From: Paratinospora sagittata
Taxonomy: Eukaryota > Streptophyta > Magnoliopsida > Ranunculales > Menispermaceae
DNA length: 64,000 bases
Assembly (NCBI GenBank): GCA_035771175.1
Contig: CM069605.1
Span: 17,624,288-17,688,287, forward strand
Direction: 5' to 3'
Positions 8,851-18,664 of the stretch are shown one piece after another; position 1 is the first letter of the stretch; each line of letters starts with the position of its first letter. The translations under genes and the position numbers were made by a program. The notes under the pieces are model-generated. The model was not told the origin of the DNA, did no database searches, and saw only the letters and a program-made list of their open reading frames with translations.

Positions 8851-8866
8851 ACACGTGTATTATATA
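8851..8866 (+). promoter_or_regulatory. G-box and TATA-like core of the channel gene
   Basis: ACACGTGT (G-box core CACGTG at 8852-8857) is immediately followed by ATTATATA. This sits about 75 bp upstream of the ATG at 8939, a normal distance for a plant TATA box plus short 5' UTR. A CT-rich stretch (TCTTTTCTTCCTTTCTCTCTT) follows before the ATG. Assignment is by position and motif only. Confidence 0.45.
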
Positions 8867-9185
8867 CACACCAAATCTCCCACGCAAAATAATCTCTGCG
8901 TCTTTTCTTCCTTTCTCTCTTAAAGCTCCTCAATAACCATGGCTTCCAATAGTAGTACTGGTGAATTAGAAGGAGAGCCATCTAATAACACTGATCATCA
9001 CAGCGAAGAAGAAGTAGAGGAAGAAGAAGAGATAAGCTTATACGGGTGCGAGCAGCCCCAGCAGAAGATATCATTATTTGGCAGCAGAAGAGGAATATCA
9101 AATTGGTTTACAAAAGGACCGGTGTTGGATCCAAGAGCCAAATGGGTACGAGAATGGAATCAGGTGTTCCTTTTAGTGAGCACAG

Positions 9186-9550
9186 TGATAGGTCCCAAAC
9201 TCAGATTATAAAACTAATATACTTTATTTTCTCTTTGGGTGAGAAACGACCACAATTTGAATGTAAAGATTCCTTGTCCCCCATAATGAAAGCATTGGCT
9301 GCTTTAAATAAGCAAAGCCAAGTACAACTGACCGAAATAAAAGGAAACTACTCAACACACGTAATAAAATAACATAAAACTTGCAACTAGACCCATTTTC
9401 TTCTGCACGTAGGACCCTCAACCGCCACGACTCCATTCCTGTTTACTGGCCACGTTCTGCAACGTTCTGCAACTGTCTTTCACGTCCCCAGCTCATCCCG
9501 AATATTTGGGATTTGGTTTATGGCGCCTCTCAGATCGTCGTGGCTTATCA
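9186..9550 (-). repeat. Gypsy 3' LTR
   Basis: 365 bp, identical by eye to 13978-14342. The stop codon of the polyprotein (9493-9495) lies inside it. Confidence 0.95.
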
Positions 9551-12500
9551 ATACCCCCCTCTTTAAGTGGACGCTTGTCCCCAAGGTCCAGAGAAGGAAA
9601 TCGTTCAAGCAAAGACTGGTTAGTCTCCCATGTGGCGTCCTCGACTGGTAGATGCTTCCACTGAACCAGATTTTCTTCTTCAAATTTATTCCCCCGTTTG
9701 ACCCAGCGAGTGTCCAATATATACCGAGGTTCGAGCAGAACAACCCCTTCATCTTTAACCGGCGGCAGCTCCTTTGAAGGTTTTGTAAGCTCTCCTACGA
9801 ACTTTTTTAAGAGTGATACGTGGAAGACAGGATGAATGCGGGCTCCTTCCGGCAGTTGCAGTTTGTATGCGACGGCCCCAATCTTTTGTATCACCGGATA
9901 TGGTCCATAGAAGCGACTAGCTAGCTTCTGGTGGGCTCGTTTGAAGGCTGTCTGTTGTTTGTAGGGGTGCAATTTAAGAAACACCAGATCACCAACTTCG
10001 AAGGAAACATCCCGACGCTTTTGATCCGCAATTTGCTTCATGCGATTAATGGAAGTCTCCAGATTGCTCTTGAGTTGACGTAGCAGATCATCTCTAGCCT
10101 CTAGACTTTGGTCTACTTCATGCACCGAAGAAATCCCATTATGGTAAATGGGAATTTGAGGAGGTAAACGTCCATATAGTGCCTGAAAAGGGGTCATTCC
10201 CGTGGACGAATGATACGTTGTATTGTACCAGAGCTCAGCCCATGGAAGGTAGTTGCTCCACTTTCGCGGCCATTGATGAACCATGCTCCGGAGGTATTGC
10301 TCAACACAGCGATTGACAACTTCTGTTTGTCCATCCGTCTGTGGGTGGTAGGCGGAGCTGAGTTGTAGTTTGGTTCCCGACATTTGAAAGAACTCCTGCC
10401 AGAACTTGCTGATAAAGATGGGGTCCCGATCGCTGATGATGGACTTGGGCAGCCCATGCAATTTAATAACTCCTTCTACAAACCTTTCAGCCACAATTTT
10501 AGCAGTAAAAGGATGAGTTAAGGAGAGGAAATGTGCAGACTTACTCAAACGGTCGACAACTACTAAGATCGTGTCCTTGCCGTGGGATGTCGGTAGTCCC
10601 TCAATGAAGTCTAAGGTGATGTCGTCCCATACTTGACATGGAATGGATAACGGCTGCAGGAGCCCAGCAGGAGACATTGTTTCAGACTTCACCTTCTGGC
10701 AAGTTTCACATTTCTTGACATACTCTTGCACCGCCTGGTACATTTTTGGCCAGTAGAATTGTTGGGCTAATTTCTTGAATGTCCGCAAAACCCCAGAATG
10801 TCCTCCTATTTTTGTATCATGCATTTCATGGAGCAGTTTCGCCCGTAAGGCGGCATGAGCAGGAATGACTACTCTCCCTTTATAGAAGAGCAACCCATTA
10901 CGCCATGCATACGGCCCTTCTATTTGAGCATTAGCCAGACGAGTTAGAGATTGGATGTAAGAGTCTCCTTCATAAGCTTTTTTAATCTCATCCCATACGC
11001 TCATGAATGGCACATGCAGATGGTGAAGAACTGGGCTACCAGACTTGCGTGACAGGGCGTCCGCTGCTGAATTCTCGCGGCCTGGGCGGTAAATAATCTC
11101 GTAGTCATAGCCCATTAGCTTGACTACCCATTTCTGCTGTTCTGGCGTAGCCACACGTTGCTCCACGAAATATTTCAAGCTACGCTGGTCAGTGAGAATG
11201 AAGAATTTTTTTCCCAGTAGATAAGGACGCCATAAGCGTATGGCCTCCACAATTGCAAGCATCTCCTTGGCGTAGGTTGACCAAGATTTTTTTGTAACCC
11301 CCAATGCTCGACTCATAAACGCTATAGGCCTGCCTTGTTGTGATAAAATTGCGCCAATCCCTTCTCCAGAGGCATCGGTTTCAATGGTGAAAGAGTCATT
11401 GAAATTAGGCATAGCTAACGTTGGAGTGGTTGTCATTGCTTGCTTGAGAGCTAGAAAGGCTGCGTCGGCTTCATCATTCCAGCCGAATTTTCCCTTCTTG
11501 AGCAGGTTGGTCAGGGGTCGCGCTATGATGCCGTAGTTTTGAACAAACTTTCTGTAATATCCTGTTAGGCCTAAAAAACCACGTAACTCAGAAATATTAG
11601 TGGGAGGTGGCCATGCGGTCATGGCTGCAATTTTACTGTTGTCAACCTTCACTCCTCGATGGGTGACAATGTGCCCCAAGTATTCCAGTTCCTGTTGGCC
11701 AAACACGCATTTGCTTGTCTTGGCAAAGAATTGGTGTTGTCGCAAGGTCTCCAAGGTTTGTCTAACATGCACCATATGCTCATCCCAAGTGGGACTATAT
11801 ACCAGAATATCATAAAAAAAAACCAAAATGAATTTTCGAAGGTAGGGTCGAAATATTGAGTTCATGATGGCCTGGAATGTCGAGGGTGCATTACAAAGGC
11901 CAAATGGCATTACAAGGTATTCGTAATGGCTGTTATGAGTACGGAAAGCAGTTTTAATAACATCAGGAGGGTTTACTCTTACTTGATGATAACCGGCCCT
12001 CAAATCAAATTTGGTGAAGTAAGTGGCGCCATATAATTCTTCCAACATATCATCCACTGTCGGAATGGGAAAACGATCTTTGATGGTGGCGACGTTAAGT
12101 GTACGGTAGTCTGTACAAAATCTCCAACTGCCATCTTTTTTCTTCACTAGCAGTACCGGCGATGAGAAAGGACTGGTGCTGGGACGAATGAGCCCCGAAT
12201 CTAACATTTCTTGGACTTGTTTCTCGATTTCAGCTTTCTGGAAGTGGGCATACCTGTATGGCCGTACGTTAATTGGCTCGGTTCCCTCCTTTAGCGTAAT
12301 ACAATGATCCACTTCACGTGCAGGTGGTAAACTTGAGGGCTCCTGGAACACGTCCTCATACTCTTTCAACAACCAATGCATACCTTGTTGTATATTTCCA
12401 GTTGGAGCATCAGATGGTGCGGTTTCCATGGTTGGTTGGAAACACACAGCAAATAGCGCATGTCCTCGGCGAAACTCCTTCGATATTTCTTCTGGTGAAG

Positions 12501-13932
12501 CAGCTTGAATGGTTTGCACGTCCACTCCTTGCAGCCTTCGGTCTTGATTTTCCCAAATGAAATCCATGGTTAACTGTTTCCAATTACAAACCACGGATCC
12601 CAGCATTTCGAGCCATTGAGCGCCAAGGACAAGATCAAGGCCTGATAAGGGCAGAGAGAAAAGGGTGAGGAAAAATTCGGTGCCTTGTAATTCTACCCGT
12701 ACCTTATCGTAACGCCCCTGACACGTTAATCTTTCTCCGTTGGCCACCCGGACAGAGAATGTCTCCGTAGGTATGACTGGCAACCTGAGCATGCTTGCCA
12801 AACGGTTGCTAATGAAGTTGTGTGTAGATCCACTGTCAATCAAAACCATAGCTTCGTGGGGACCCATTTTCGCTGTTACCCGCATGGTTTTCGGTGCTGT
12901 CCATCCCGTTAGTGCATGCAAGGTGATCTCTGGTTCCATTTCATGTTCCTGCATCTCTGTTGCCTCTCCCCTGTGGTCATCTTCCGGTGTTTGTGGATCA
13001 GTAATGCCCTCACATAACTCGTTACCCGCATGCCCTTCTAAAAGTAATAGCTGCGTTTTTTGACATCTATGGCCTGCTGTAAAACGTTCATTGCAGTTGA
13101 AACAGAGACCTTGTGCTCTCTTCCTCTGCATTTCCTCCCAAGACAAACGCTTAATGGGTCCCGCAGGTGTAGCAGGAGCTACACGAGTGGCCTGTGGAAG
13201 AGCTAACGGAACTCTCGCAGGTGGTAACCGCATGAACTTTCTTTGCCGTGCGAGTTGATCGTCCCTCATCCGTGCCAAGCTAATGGCCTCTTTAAGCGAC
13301 TGTGGCTTAAACATCCAAATCCCATCTGCTATTTCAGCCTTCAAGCCGCCCATGAATGTCCCCACCAATGCTTTCTGAGTCCATCCATGAACCCTGTTGC
13401 CGAGTTTTTCAAACTCACATTGGTAGTCTTTCAAGGTCCCAAGCTGTCTAACTCGGGAGAGAGCTTCGTCAAAATCCTCACACTCTGATGGTCCGAAACG
13501 AGCCCAGAGTTCTTCCTCAAATTTCTCCCATGAAATCACGATTCCTTCTTCCTGAAATGTTCTGCGAATCCACTGCCACCATTGGTTAGCCTCTCCTTCC
13601 AAATGGTATGCTGCCATGGAAACCTTTTGGGCTTCCGCTGTGCCCTGGTATTCGAAGAACTGATGCACACGGTTGAACCATTCGGTTGGGTCATCCCCTG
13701 AAAATCGTGGGAATTCCAGTTTTGCCGTTTTGGAGGAGATGATCTGTCGACACCCATCGTTGCCTTCTCGGTGAGGGTTACCGTGGTTACGGTTCTCCTG
13801 ATTGCGGTTCTCCTGATTTGTGATCAACATACTCGAAAATCGATTGATAGCTTCCTCCATTCGCTGTAGTCCTTCCTGAACTACACCGAGTCCAGATTCC
13901 AAGTGCTCAATACGCTCCTTGTTAGTGCCCAT
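9493..13932 (-). CDS. gag-pol: Gypsy chromovirus gag-pol polyprotein (RT catalytic residue changed)
   Basis: One open frame of about 1,479 codons. I start it at the ATG at 13932; the frame is open further upstream, to the primer site, but only through a TTG. Order with approximate residues: gag 1-270; zinc knuckle CFNCNERF...GHRC about 277-290; protease LIDSGS about 364; RT 560-740; RNase H with TDASGEG about 852; integrase HHCC about 1037, core with TLDFIEG about 1105 and ISDRDPIF about 1170; C-terminal chromodomain-like EPRYILDTRW...DATWE about 1401-1440, which targets integration to chromatin marks. The RT motif normally reads F-x-D-D-I-L-V-Y-S. Here codon 11814-11812 is TAT, giving F-F-Y-D-I-L-V-Y-S, so the first catalytic Asp is Tyr. 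All else looks intact. Expect no polymerase activity from this copy. Confidence 0.93.
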   Translation of the reverse strand: MGTNKERIEHLESGLGVVQEGLQRMEEAINRFSSMLITNQENRNQENRNHGNPHREGNDGCRQIISSKTAKLEFPRFSGDDPTEWFNRVHQFFEYQGTAEAQKVSMAAYHLEGEANQWWQWIRRTFQEEGIVISWEKFEEELWARFGPSECEDFDEALSRVRQLGTLKDYQCEFEKLGNRVHGWTQKALVGTFMGGLKAEIADGIWMFKPQSLKEAISLARMRDDQLARQRKFMRLPPARVPLALPQATRVAPATPAGPIKRLSWEEMQRKRAQGLCFNCNERFTAGHRCQKTQLLLLEGHAGNELCEGITDPQTPEDDHRGEATEMQEHEMEPEITLHALTGWTAPKTMRVTAKMGPHEAMVLIDSGSTHNFISNRLASMLRLPVIPTETFSVRVANGERLTCQGRYDKVRVELQGTEFFLTLFSLPLSGLDLVLGAQWLEMLGSVVCNWKQLTMDFIWENQDRRLQGVDVQTIQAASPEEISKEFRRGHALFAVCFQPTMETAPSDAPTGNIQQGMHWLLKEYEDVFQEPSSLPPAREVDHCITLKEGTEPINVRPYRYAHFQKAEIEKQVQEMLDSGLIRPSTSPFSSPVLLVKKKDGSWRFCTDYRTLNVATIKDRFPIPTVDDMLEELYGATYFTKFDLRAGYHQVRVNPPDVIKTAFRTHNSHYEYLVMPFGLCNAPSTFQAIMNSIFRPYLRKFILVFFYDILVYSPTWDEHMVHVRQTLETLRQHQFFAKTSKCVFGQQELEYLGHIVTHRGVKVDNSKIAAMTAWPPPTNISELRGFLGLTGYYRKFVQNYGIIARPLTNLLKKGKFGWNDEADAAFLALKQAMTTTPTLAMPNFNDSFTIETDASGEGIGAILSQQGRPIAFMSRALGVTKKSWSTYAKEMLAIVEAIRLWRPYLLGKKFFILTDQRSLKYFVEQRVATPEQQKWVVKLMGYDYEIIYRPGRENSAADALSRKSGSPVLHHLHVPFMSVWDEIKKAYEGDSYIQSLTRLANAQIEGPYAWRNGLLFYKGRVVIPAHAALRAKLLHEMHDTKIGGHSGVLRTFKKLAQQFYWPKMYQAVQEYVKKCETCQKVKSETMSPAGLLQPLSIPCQVWDDITLDFIEGLPTSHGKDTILVVVDRLSKSAHFLSLTHPFTAKIVAERFVEGVIKLHGLPKSIISDRDPIFISKFWQEFFQMSGTKLQLSSAYHPQTDGQTEVVNRCVEQYLRSMVHQWPRKWSNYLPWAELWYNTTYHSSTGMTPFQALYGRLPPQIPIYHNGISSVHEVDQSLEARDDLLRQLKSNLETSINRMKQIADQKRRDVSFEVGDLVFLKLHPYKQQTAFKRAHQKLASRFYGPYPVIQKIGAVAYKLQLPEGARIHPVFHVSLLKKFVGELTKPSKELPPVKDEGVVLLEPRYILDTRWVKRGNKFEEENLVQWKHLPVEDATWETNQSLLERFPSLDLGDKRPLKEGGIDKPRRSERRHKPNPKYSG
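9554..9564 (-). other. Gypsy polypurine tract
   Basis: Reads AAAGAGGGGGG on the minus strand, three bases before the 3' LTR. It is a classic plus-strand primer. Confidence 0.85.
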
Positions 13933-13962
13933 AAGTAAGTGGGTTATGACCTGTCTCTGATA

Positions 13963-13976
13963 TGGCTCTGATACCA
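13963..13976 (-). other. Gypsy primer binding site (tRNA-iMet type)
   Basis: Minus-strand TGGTATCAGAGCCA, one base inside the 5' LTR (13978). It is complementary to the initiator methionine tRNA 3' end. Confidence 0.9.
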
Positions 13977-13977
13977 A

Positions 13978-14342
13978 TGATAGGTCCCAAACTCAGATTA
14001 TAAAACTAATATACTTTATTTTCTCTTTGGGTGAGAAACGACCACAATTTGAATGTAAAGATTCCTTGTCCCCCATAATGAAAGCATTGGCTGCTTTAAA
14101 TAAGCAAAGCCAAGTACAACTGACCGAAATAAAAGGAAACTACTCAACACACGTAATAAAATAACATAAAACTTGCAACTAGACCCATTTTCTTCTGCAC
14201 GTAGGACCCTCAACCGCCACGACTCCATTCCTGTTTACTGGCCACGTTCTGCAACGTTCTGCAACTGTCTTTCACGTCCCCAGCTCATCCCGAATATTTG
14301 GGATTTGGTTTATGGCGCCTCTCAGATCGTCGTGGCTTATCA
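13978..14342 (-). repeat. Gypsy 5' LTR
   Basis: 365 bp, identical to 9186-9550. It is followed by the CACAG target copy and the remainder of channel exon 1. Confidence 0.95.
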
Positions 14343-16494
14343 CACAGCTGGGTTATTTGTGGATCCTCTGTTTTTCTACGCTTTATCTGTTAGTGAAACC
14401 TGTATTTGCTTGTTCGTAGATGGGTGGTTCTCCATTACTGTTACTGCGTTGCGGTGCATGACCGACGCGTTTCATGTCTGGAACATGTGGTTGCAGCTGA
14501 AGATGGTGCAGCGTTCTCGTGTTGTTGGTGTTTCCGGTGAAGAAGAAGAAGAAGAGGAAGAAGCAGATTGTGAGGTTGAGAAGTTGGCAAGTGAAGGAGG
14601 ATTGGAAGGTACTCGAAGGGGAAGAAGGGTACGTGGTTGGACCTCTTTGTTGTACTTCCTTTGCCACAGGTAGTTAATTTGCTTAATTCTCTTAGCTTTC
14701 ATTAATTTCTTAATTAGTACTTTCATCTCTAGCAGCGTTATTCATACACATTTTTAGCACCCATTTCTATAATGCTGAAGGGACGTTGGGTGCCAACACC
14801 ACTTTTTAGTGTTAACACTCAATTTTTTTTGGATATTTTTAGAATGTACGTATATTGTATAACATCTTCAATATTCAAAAAAAAATTATATGTCAACGAT
14901 AAAAAATGACATTGGTACTCATCGTACATAAAAAAAATGTTCTATTAAATAAAGGTCTTCAAATTAGGCCTCAATATTACATCATTCTAGAGCATTTAAT
15001 TTTGGCATCCATTACTCTTTTTTTATGAAAAATATTTTTATGTACGTTTGATATCAACACTATTTTTTAACACCGATACATAACTCTCTTAAATATTTTA
15101 AAAATATGCGTATATTACATAATATCTTTATATATAGGTATATTCTTAAAACATTGAATGGAGAGCGAGAATAGTTAATGCGGTGGAGAGCCACTTGTGT
15201 CCGAAAGACTGTTCAATTTTCAAAGCAGAGATTCGCTTGCGTAAATATACTGTCAACGGGCTTGTTTTTGTGGAGGCAAAGGAATCTGACTTTTGCCTTA
15301 TCATCTTCCTAATAGAGGAAATAATATACGGAAGGGAATGGATAAATGTGTTAGATGAACCAAGATCTTTAATATAATTAATGAAAAATGATAGATTATT
15401 ATTATTATTATTAAGGGTATTTGGGTGTATTCGAGTATCAAATTAGTCCTTTGAGATCGGTGTGAATTTCCCTATTCTACCAGAAATTTTAAAGAAAGTA
15501 GCTTGCTTGGAGTGGAATTATAACTTGGGACTTCCGGTTCTAGATGTAGGTGCTTCCATGGTACTTATGACCTGCTTCCATCTTACTTATGACCTTTGAA
15601 ATATCGATGTATCGTAAGAAATTTTTATGAAGTTTACCCCTAGACGTTCTACTCTTGTCTGACATGCTTAATTGCGGAGCTCTAATGAAATCTACTAGCA
15701 TTAGCGCAGAAATAATTTAAAAGCCACCCATATAATATAAATCATAAACTATATATGACATGATTCAAAAAAGATTAATAGTATTCAATCATGATATTTT
15801 AATTAGTATTGTTTCAACCACTGTTACTGTAGTATTGCTCATAATTTAATATTTGCTCTCTTGTACTTGCTGTACCAGCCGTGCTGAATATATAATATGA
15901 TCATTTGTTTTGTAATATATAGCCTTTAACATTTATCTATAAATATTTATATATATATGATTATCACGATCACATCTCATGTCATATATTACTGTTAGTT
16001 TCACCTTCAAGGTACTGATTCTAGATTATTGGCAAAGTTTTCAAGTTTCATTGCTTAAGTACTTAAAGAAAAAGAAAAGTACTTAAAGAAGTAAATTATA
16101 AATTTGTAACTTACGTTTGATGGCATGAGTAGTGCGAGGTCTTTTTCAGCATTAAATTATGGAAGGGCCATTACCTTTTGTGAAAATTGCTAGACGTTGG
16201 GTAAGGCTATTAAATGGAGAGTTGTTTTTGGTGGTTTTCCTTCTTACTTTTTGGATTTTGAAATGTAGTACTCTATGTCAATTTCAACAATATATATGTT
16301 TAGTTAAGATGCTTTTACACCTAAAATGATTTTGCCCCATGCGCACCATGTAATTGTCCATGTATAGCAACTCCAATATATGCCTAAAAAGAAAAGTGAC
16401 ATAGACATGCATAGCAAGATTAATATGATAATGATAAGTTCAATATATTATAAAATTAGGAGTCTTGAACTCAACGATGTGGTAAATATTGAGG

Positions 16495-17355
16495 GTTGCT
16501 ATTTGAACCATCACTTAACCACTATCCTAACCCCATAATACTAAAAAAGTTTATTTTTTAAATTACTCTCTTGTCATTTAATCAAAAAGACCCCACCTTC
16601 AACTATTTTACCATTTCTCTCTCACCCACCCACTAAACCTACCCACCACCATTATCTTCTTGATCTTCTTTCTTCTTCAATCACTTCTCTAATCTACACA
16701 AAAGAAAATAGTTATTAATTATTAAAAAATAAAAAAATAAAAATCTAAGGCCCGGGACAGGTTCAACCACACAGGGTCGAACCGATAGGAGCTATTCGGT
16801 TGATGTCGGTCGAACCACTTGAAGGTGGTTCAGTCAATGTCGACCGAACCACCTTCAATCGGTTTGGCCCTGTGTGGCTGAACCTGTCCAAACGGAAGCT
16901 CATCATGATTATGGCGAGCTTCTAACAACATTTTTTCATTAAAAATCACACGATATTCTTTATTTAATGAACAAAAATGCATGGAAACTACAAAAAAGTA
17001 TGAAAATATATGTTTTTTACCAAATCAATGGATTTAACAACCAAAATCTTTCGTAGAGAAAAAAAGTGGCATTTTGATCTCTTGGAAGGAGGAAAAAATG
17101 GCAGTGGGGTTTAGAGTTTTGAAGAGAGGAAGATGATGGTGATAAACCTGTGATTTTGAAGTTAGGGACTAGGGTTTTAGTGAGAAGAAAATGGTGGGAG
17201 GGAGAGAAGACATTGGGAAGGGAGAGTTGTGAGGGTAAGGATAGTTTAGGTATTTTTGTAATTTTTTTGCAGGGTAAGAATAGTATTGAAATTTTGAGTG
17301 GGGTAAATTTAGTACGTGGGGAAAGATAGGGAAAAATTAGGGTTCAAATAGCAAC
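16495..17355. mobile_element. Non-autonomous TIR element in intron 1
   Basis: Perfect 15-bp terminal inverted repeats GTTGCTATTTGAACC (16495-16509) and its complement (17341-17355) bound 861 bp. Inside, a pyrimidine-rich left part and a GAAGAGAGGAAGATGATGG-type right part are loosely inverted. No transposase is visible, and flanking bases do not give a clear target duplication, so the superfamily is left open. Confidence 0.65.
16750..16895. repeat. Compound hairpin inside the TIR element
   Basis: The outer arms GGACAGGTTCAACCACACAG (from 16755) and the complement-like CTGTGTGGCTGAACCTGTCC (ending near 16890) enclose inner arms built on GGTCGAACCAC/GTGGTTC. This gives a GC-rich stem in an AT-rich intron. 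Confidence 0.7.
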
Positions 17356-18627
17356 TGTCTAAATATATAGTTATTTTTAATCCAATTTTACATTTATTCT
17401 AGCAAATCTCTTTTTTAAGCAATTAATTTACTGCATATATGTTGTTGGATCATGTACCAGTACATCTACCTTGATTCACAAGTTAATTTACGACTTACAA
17501 TTGTCATGTCATGATTTTTGCATAATTAATTGTAGATATATGTACAAGACTACTTACATTATCTATTTCCTTAAACTTTAAAATAAGAGTATCGTGCATT
17601 AAGTATATTTTCTTTTATGAATTTTTGTATGCTATGTACTCATTGAAAATATAAAAAAGTTTAGCCAATTTTATAACGTTATTATGTATTTGGGTAATTG
17701 GAATATATTGCTCTCTTTTGTTATTATTAGACGCTTAGCATATGTTAAGGATTTATGATTCATTATCGTCCATATCCCACTTTTGGATTAATAATACTTA
17801 ATTAAACTAAAGAACTTAAAAAGGTATTGTAATCCTTGCAGATTATGCTGTGGGTGGTCATTCCCTTGTTGAATAAAGGATCAACAACTCTAGTGATGAT
17901 AGTGTTCTTGATCATGTTCTTGCTCCAGTATACCCCAAAGATCTACCATTCTATTTGTGTGTTACGTCGCACTGAGAACGCCTCTGGTTACATTTCTAGA
18001 ACTATTTGGTGGGGAATTGGACTCAACATGATCGCCTATTTTGTCGCTTCTCATGCAAGTATATGAAATATAAGTTTTCATGAAGAAAAATGCGACAGTA
18101 ACTCAACTCTTAATTTTACTCATAATATGACTTATATTACATAACAATCACATGATTCACTTAGAAAGAAACACCATAACATGAACACTCTTTTAAGAAA
18201 CTAAAGTGATTAAAGCCATATTAAGAGTCACTTTAAGAGTCTTTGTAGTAAGAGTTGCTTATATAAACGACTGGTTAATATTAGAACTGTTTCTTTATTC
18301 AAATGTGTATAGGCAGCTGGTGCATGTTGGTACCTGCTAGGAATTCAAAGGGCCACAAAGTGCCAAAGAAAGCAATGCAGAGCCACACAAGGGTGTGGAC
18401 TTAAAACATTACCATGTCAAGAGCCTATTTACTATGGAAAACCAATGGTGGAAGATAGAGCTTGATTGATTGGGCAGAGAACAAAAATGTCAGGTTTTTA
18501 TGTCTTGAAGATGCCGATAATTATGATTATGGAGCTTATGCATGGACGGTTCAGCTGGTCACAAACAATAGCCGTCTTGAGAAGATCATGTTTCCCATTT
18601 TTTGGGGCTTAATGACACTAAGGTGAG

Positions 18628-18664
<37 letters not shown>
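18628..18664. repeat. (CA)n(TA)n microsatellite, channel intron 3
   Basis: A CACACACA run passing directly into a TATATA run just after the exon 3 donor (GTGAGC at 18623). Confidence 0.85.

Larger units (their letters stand above)
9186..14342 (-). mobile_element. Ty3/Gypsy chromovirus inside channel exon 1
   Basis: 5,157 bp with TSD CACAG (9181-9185 and 14343-14347) and two identical 365-bp LTRs (TGATAAGCC...CCTATCA on its own strand). Removing the element and one CACAG joins the channel codons exactly (V-S-T then A-G-L-F-V-D), which proves insertion into exon 1. It is transcribed opposite to the host gene, with one gag-pol frame that ends inside its 3' LTR. LTR identity means very recent insertion or very recent gene conversion. 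Confidence 0.97.
14670..17841 (+). other. Channel pseudogene intron 1 (3.2 kb)
   Basis: The donor GTAGTT follows the codons for LPLPQ and the acceptor CTTGCAG precedes those for IMLWVVIP, so the junction is family-typical. The intron is AT-rich, with a (TTA)n stretch near 15397-15416 and a TIR element at 16495-17355. I see no other coding segment in it. Confidence 0.8.

Noticed and set aside
9224..9436. 70-codon minus frame, repeated at 14016-14228
   Set aside because: It lies wholly inside the two identical Gypsy LTRs and has no domain.
17836..18066. Independent 76-residue membrane protein
   Set aside because: It is exon 2 of the channel pseudogene with splice sites on both sides.
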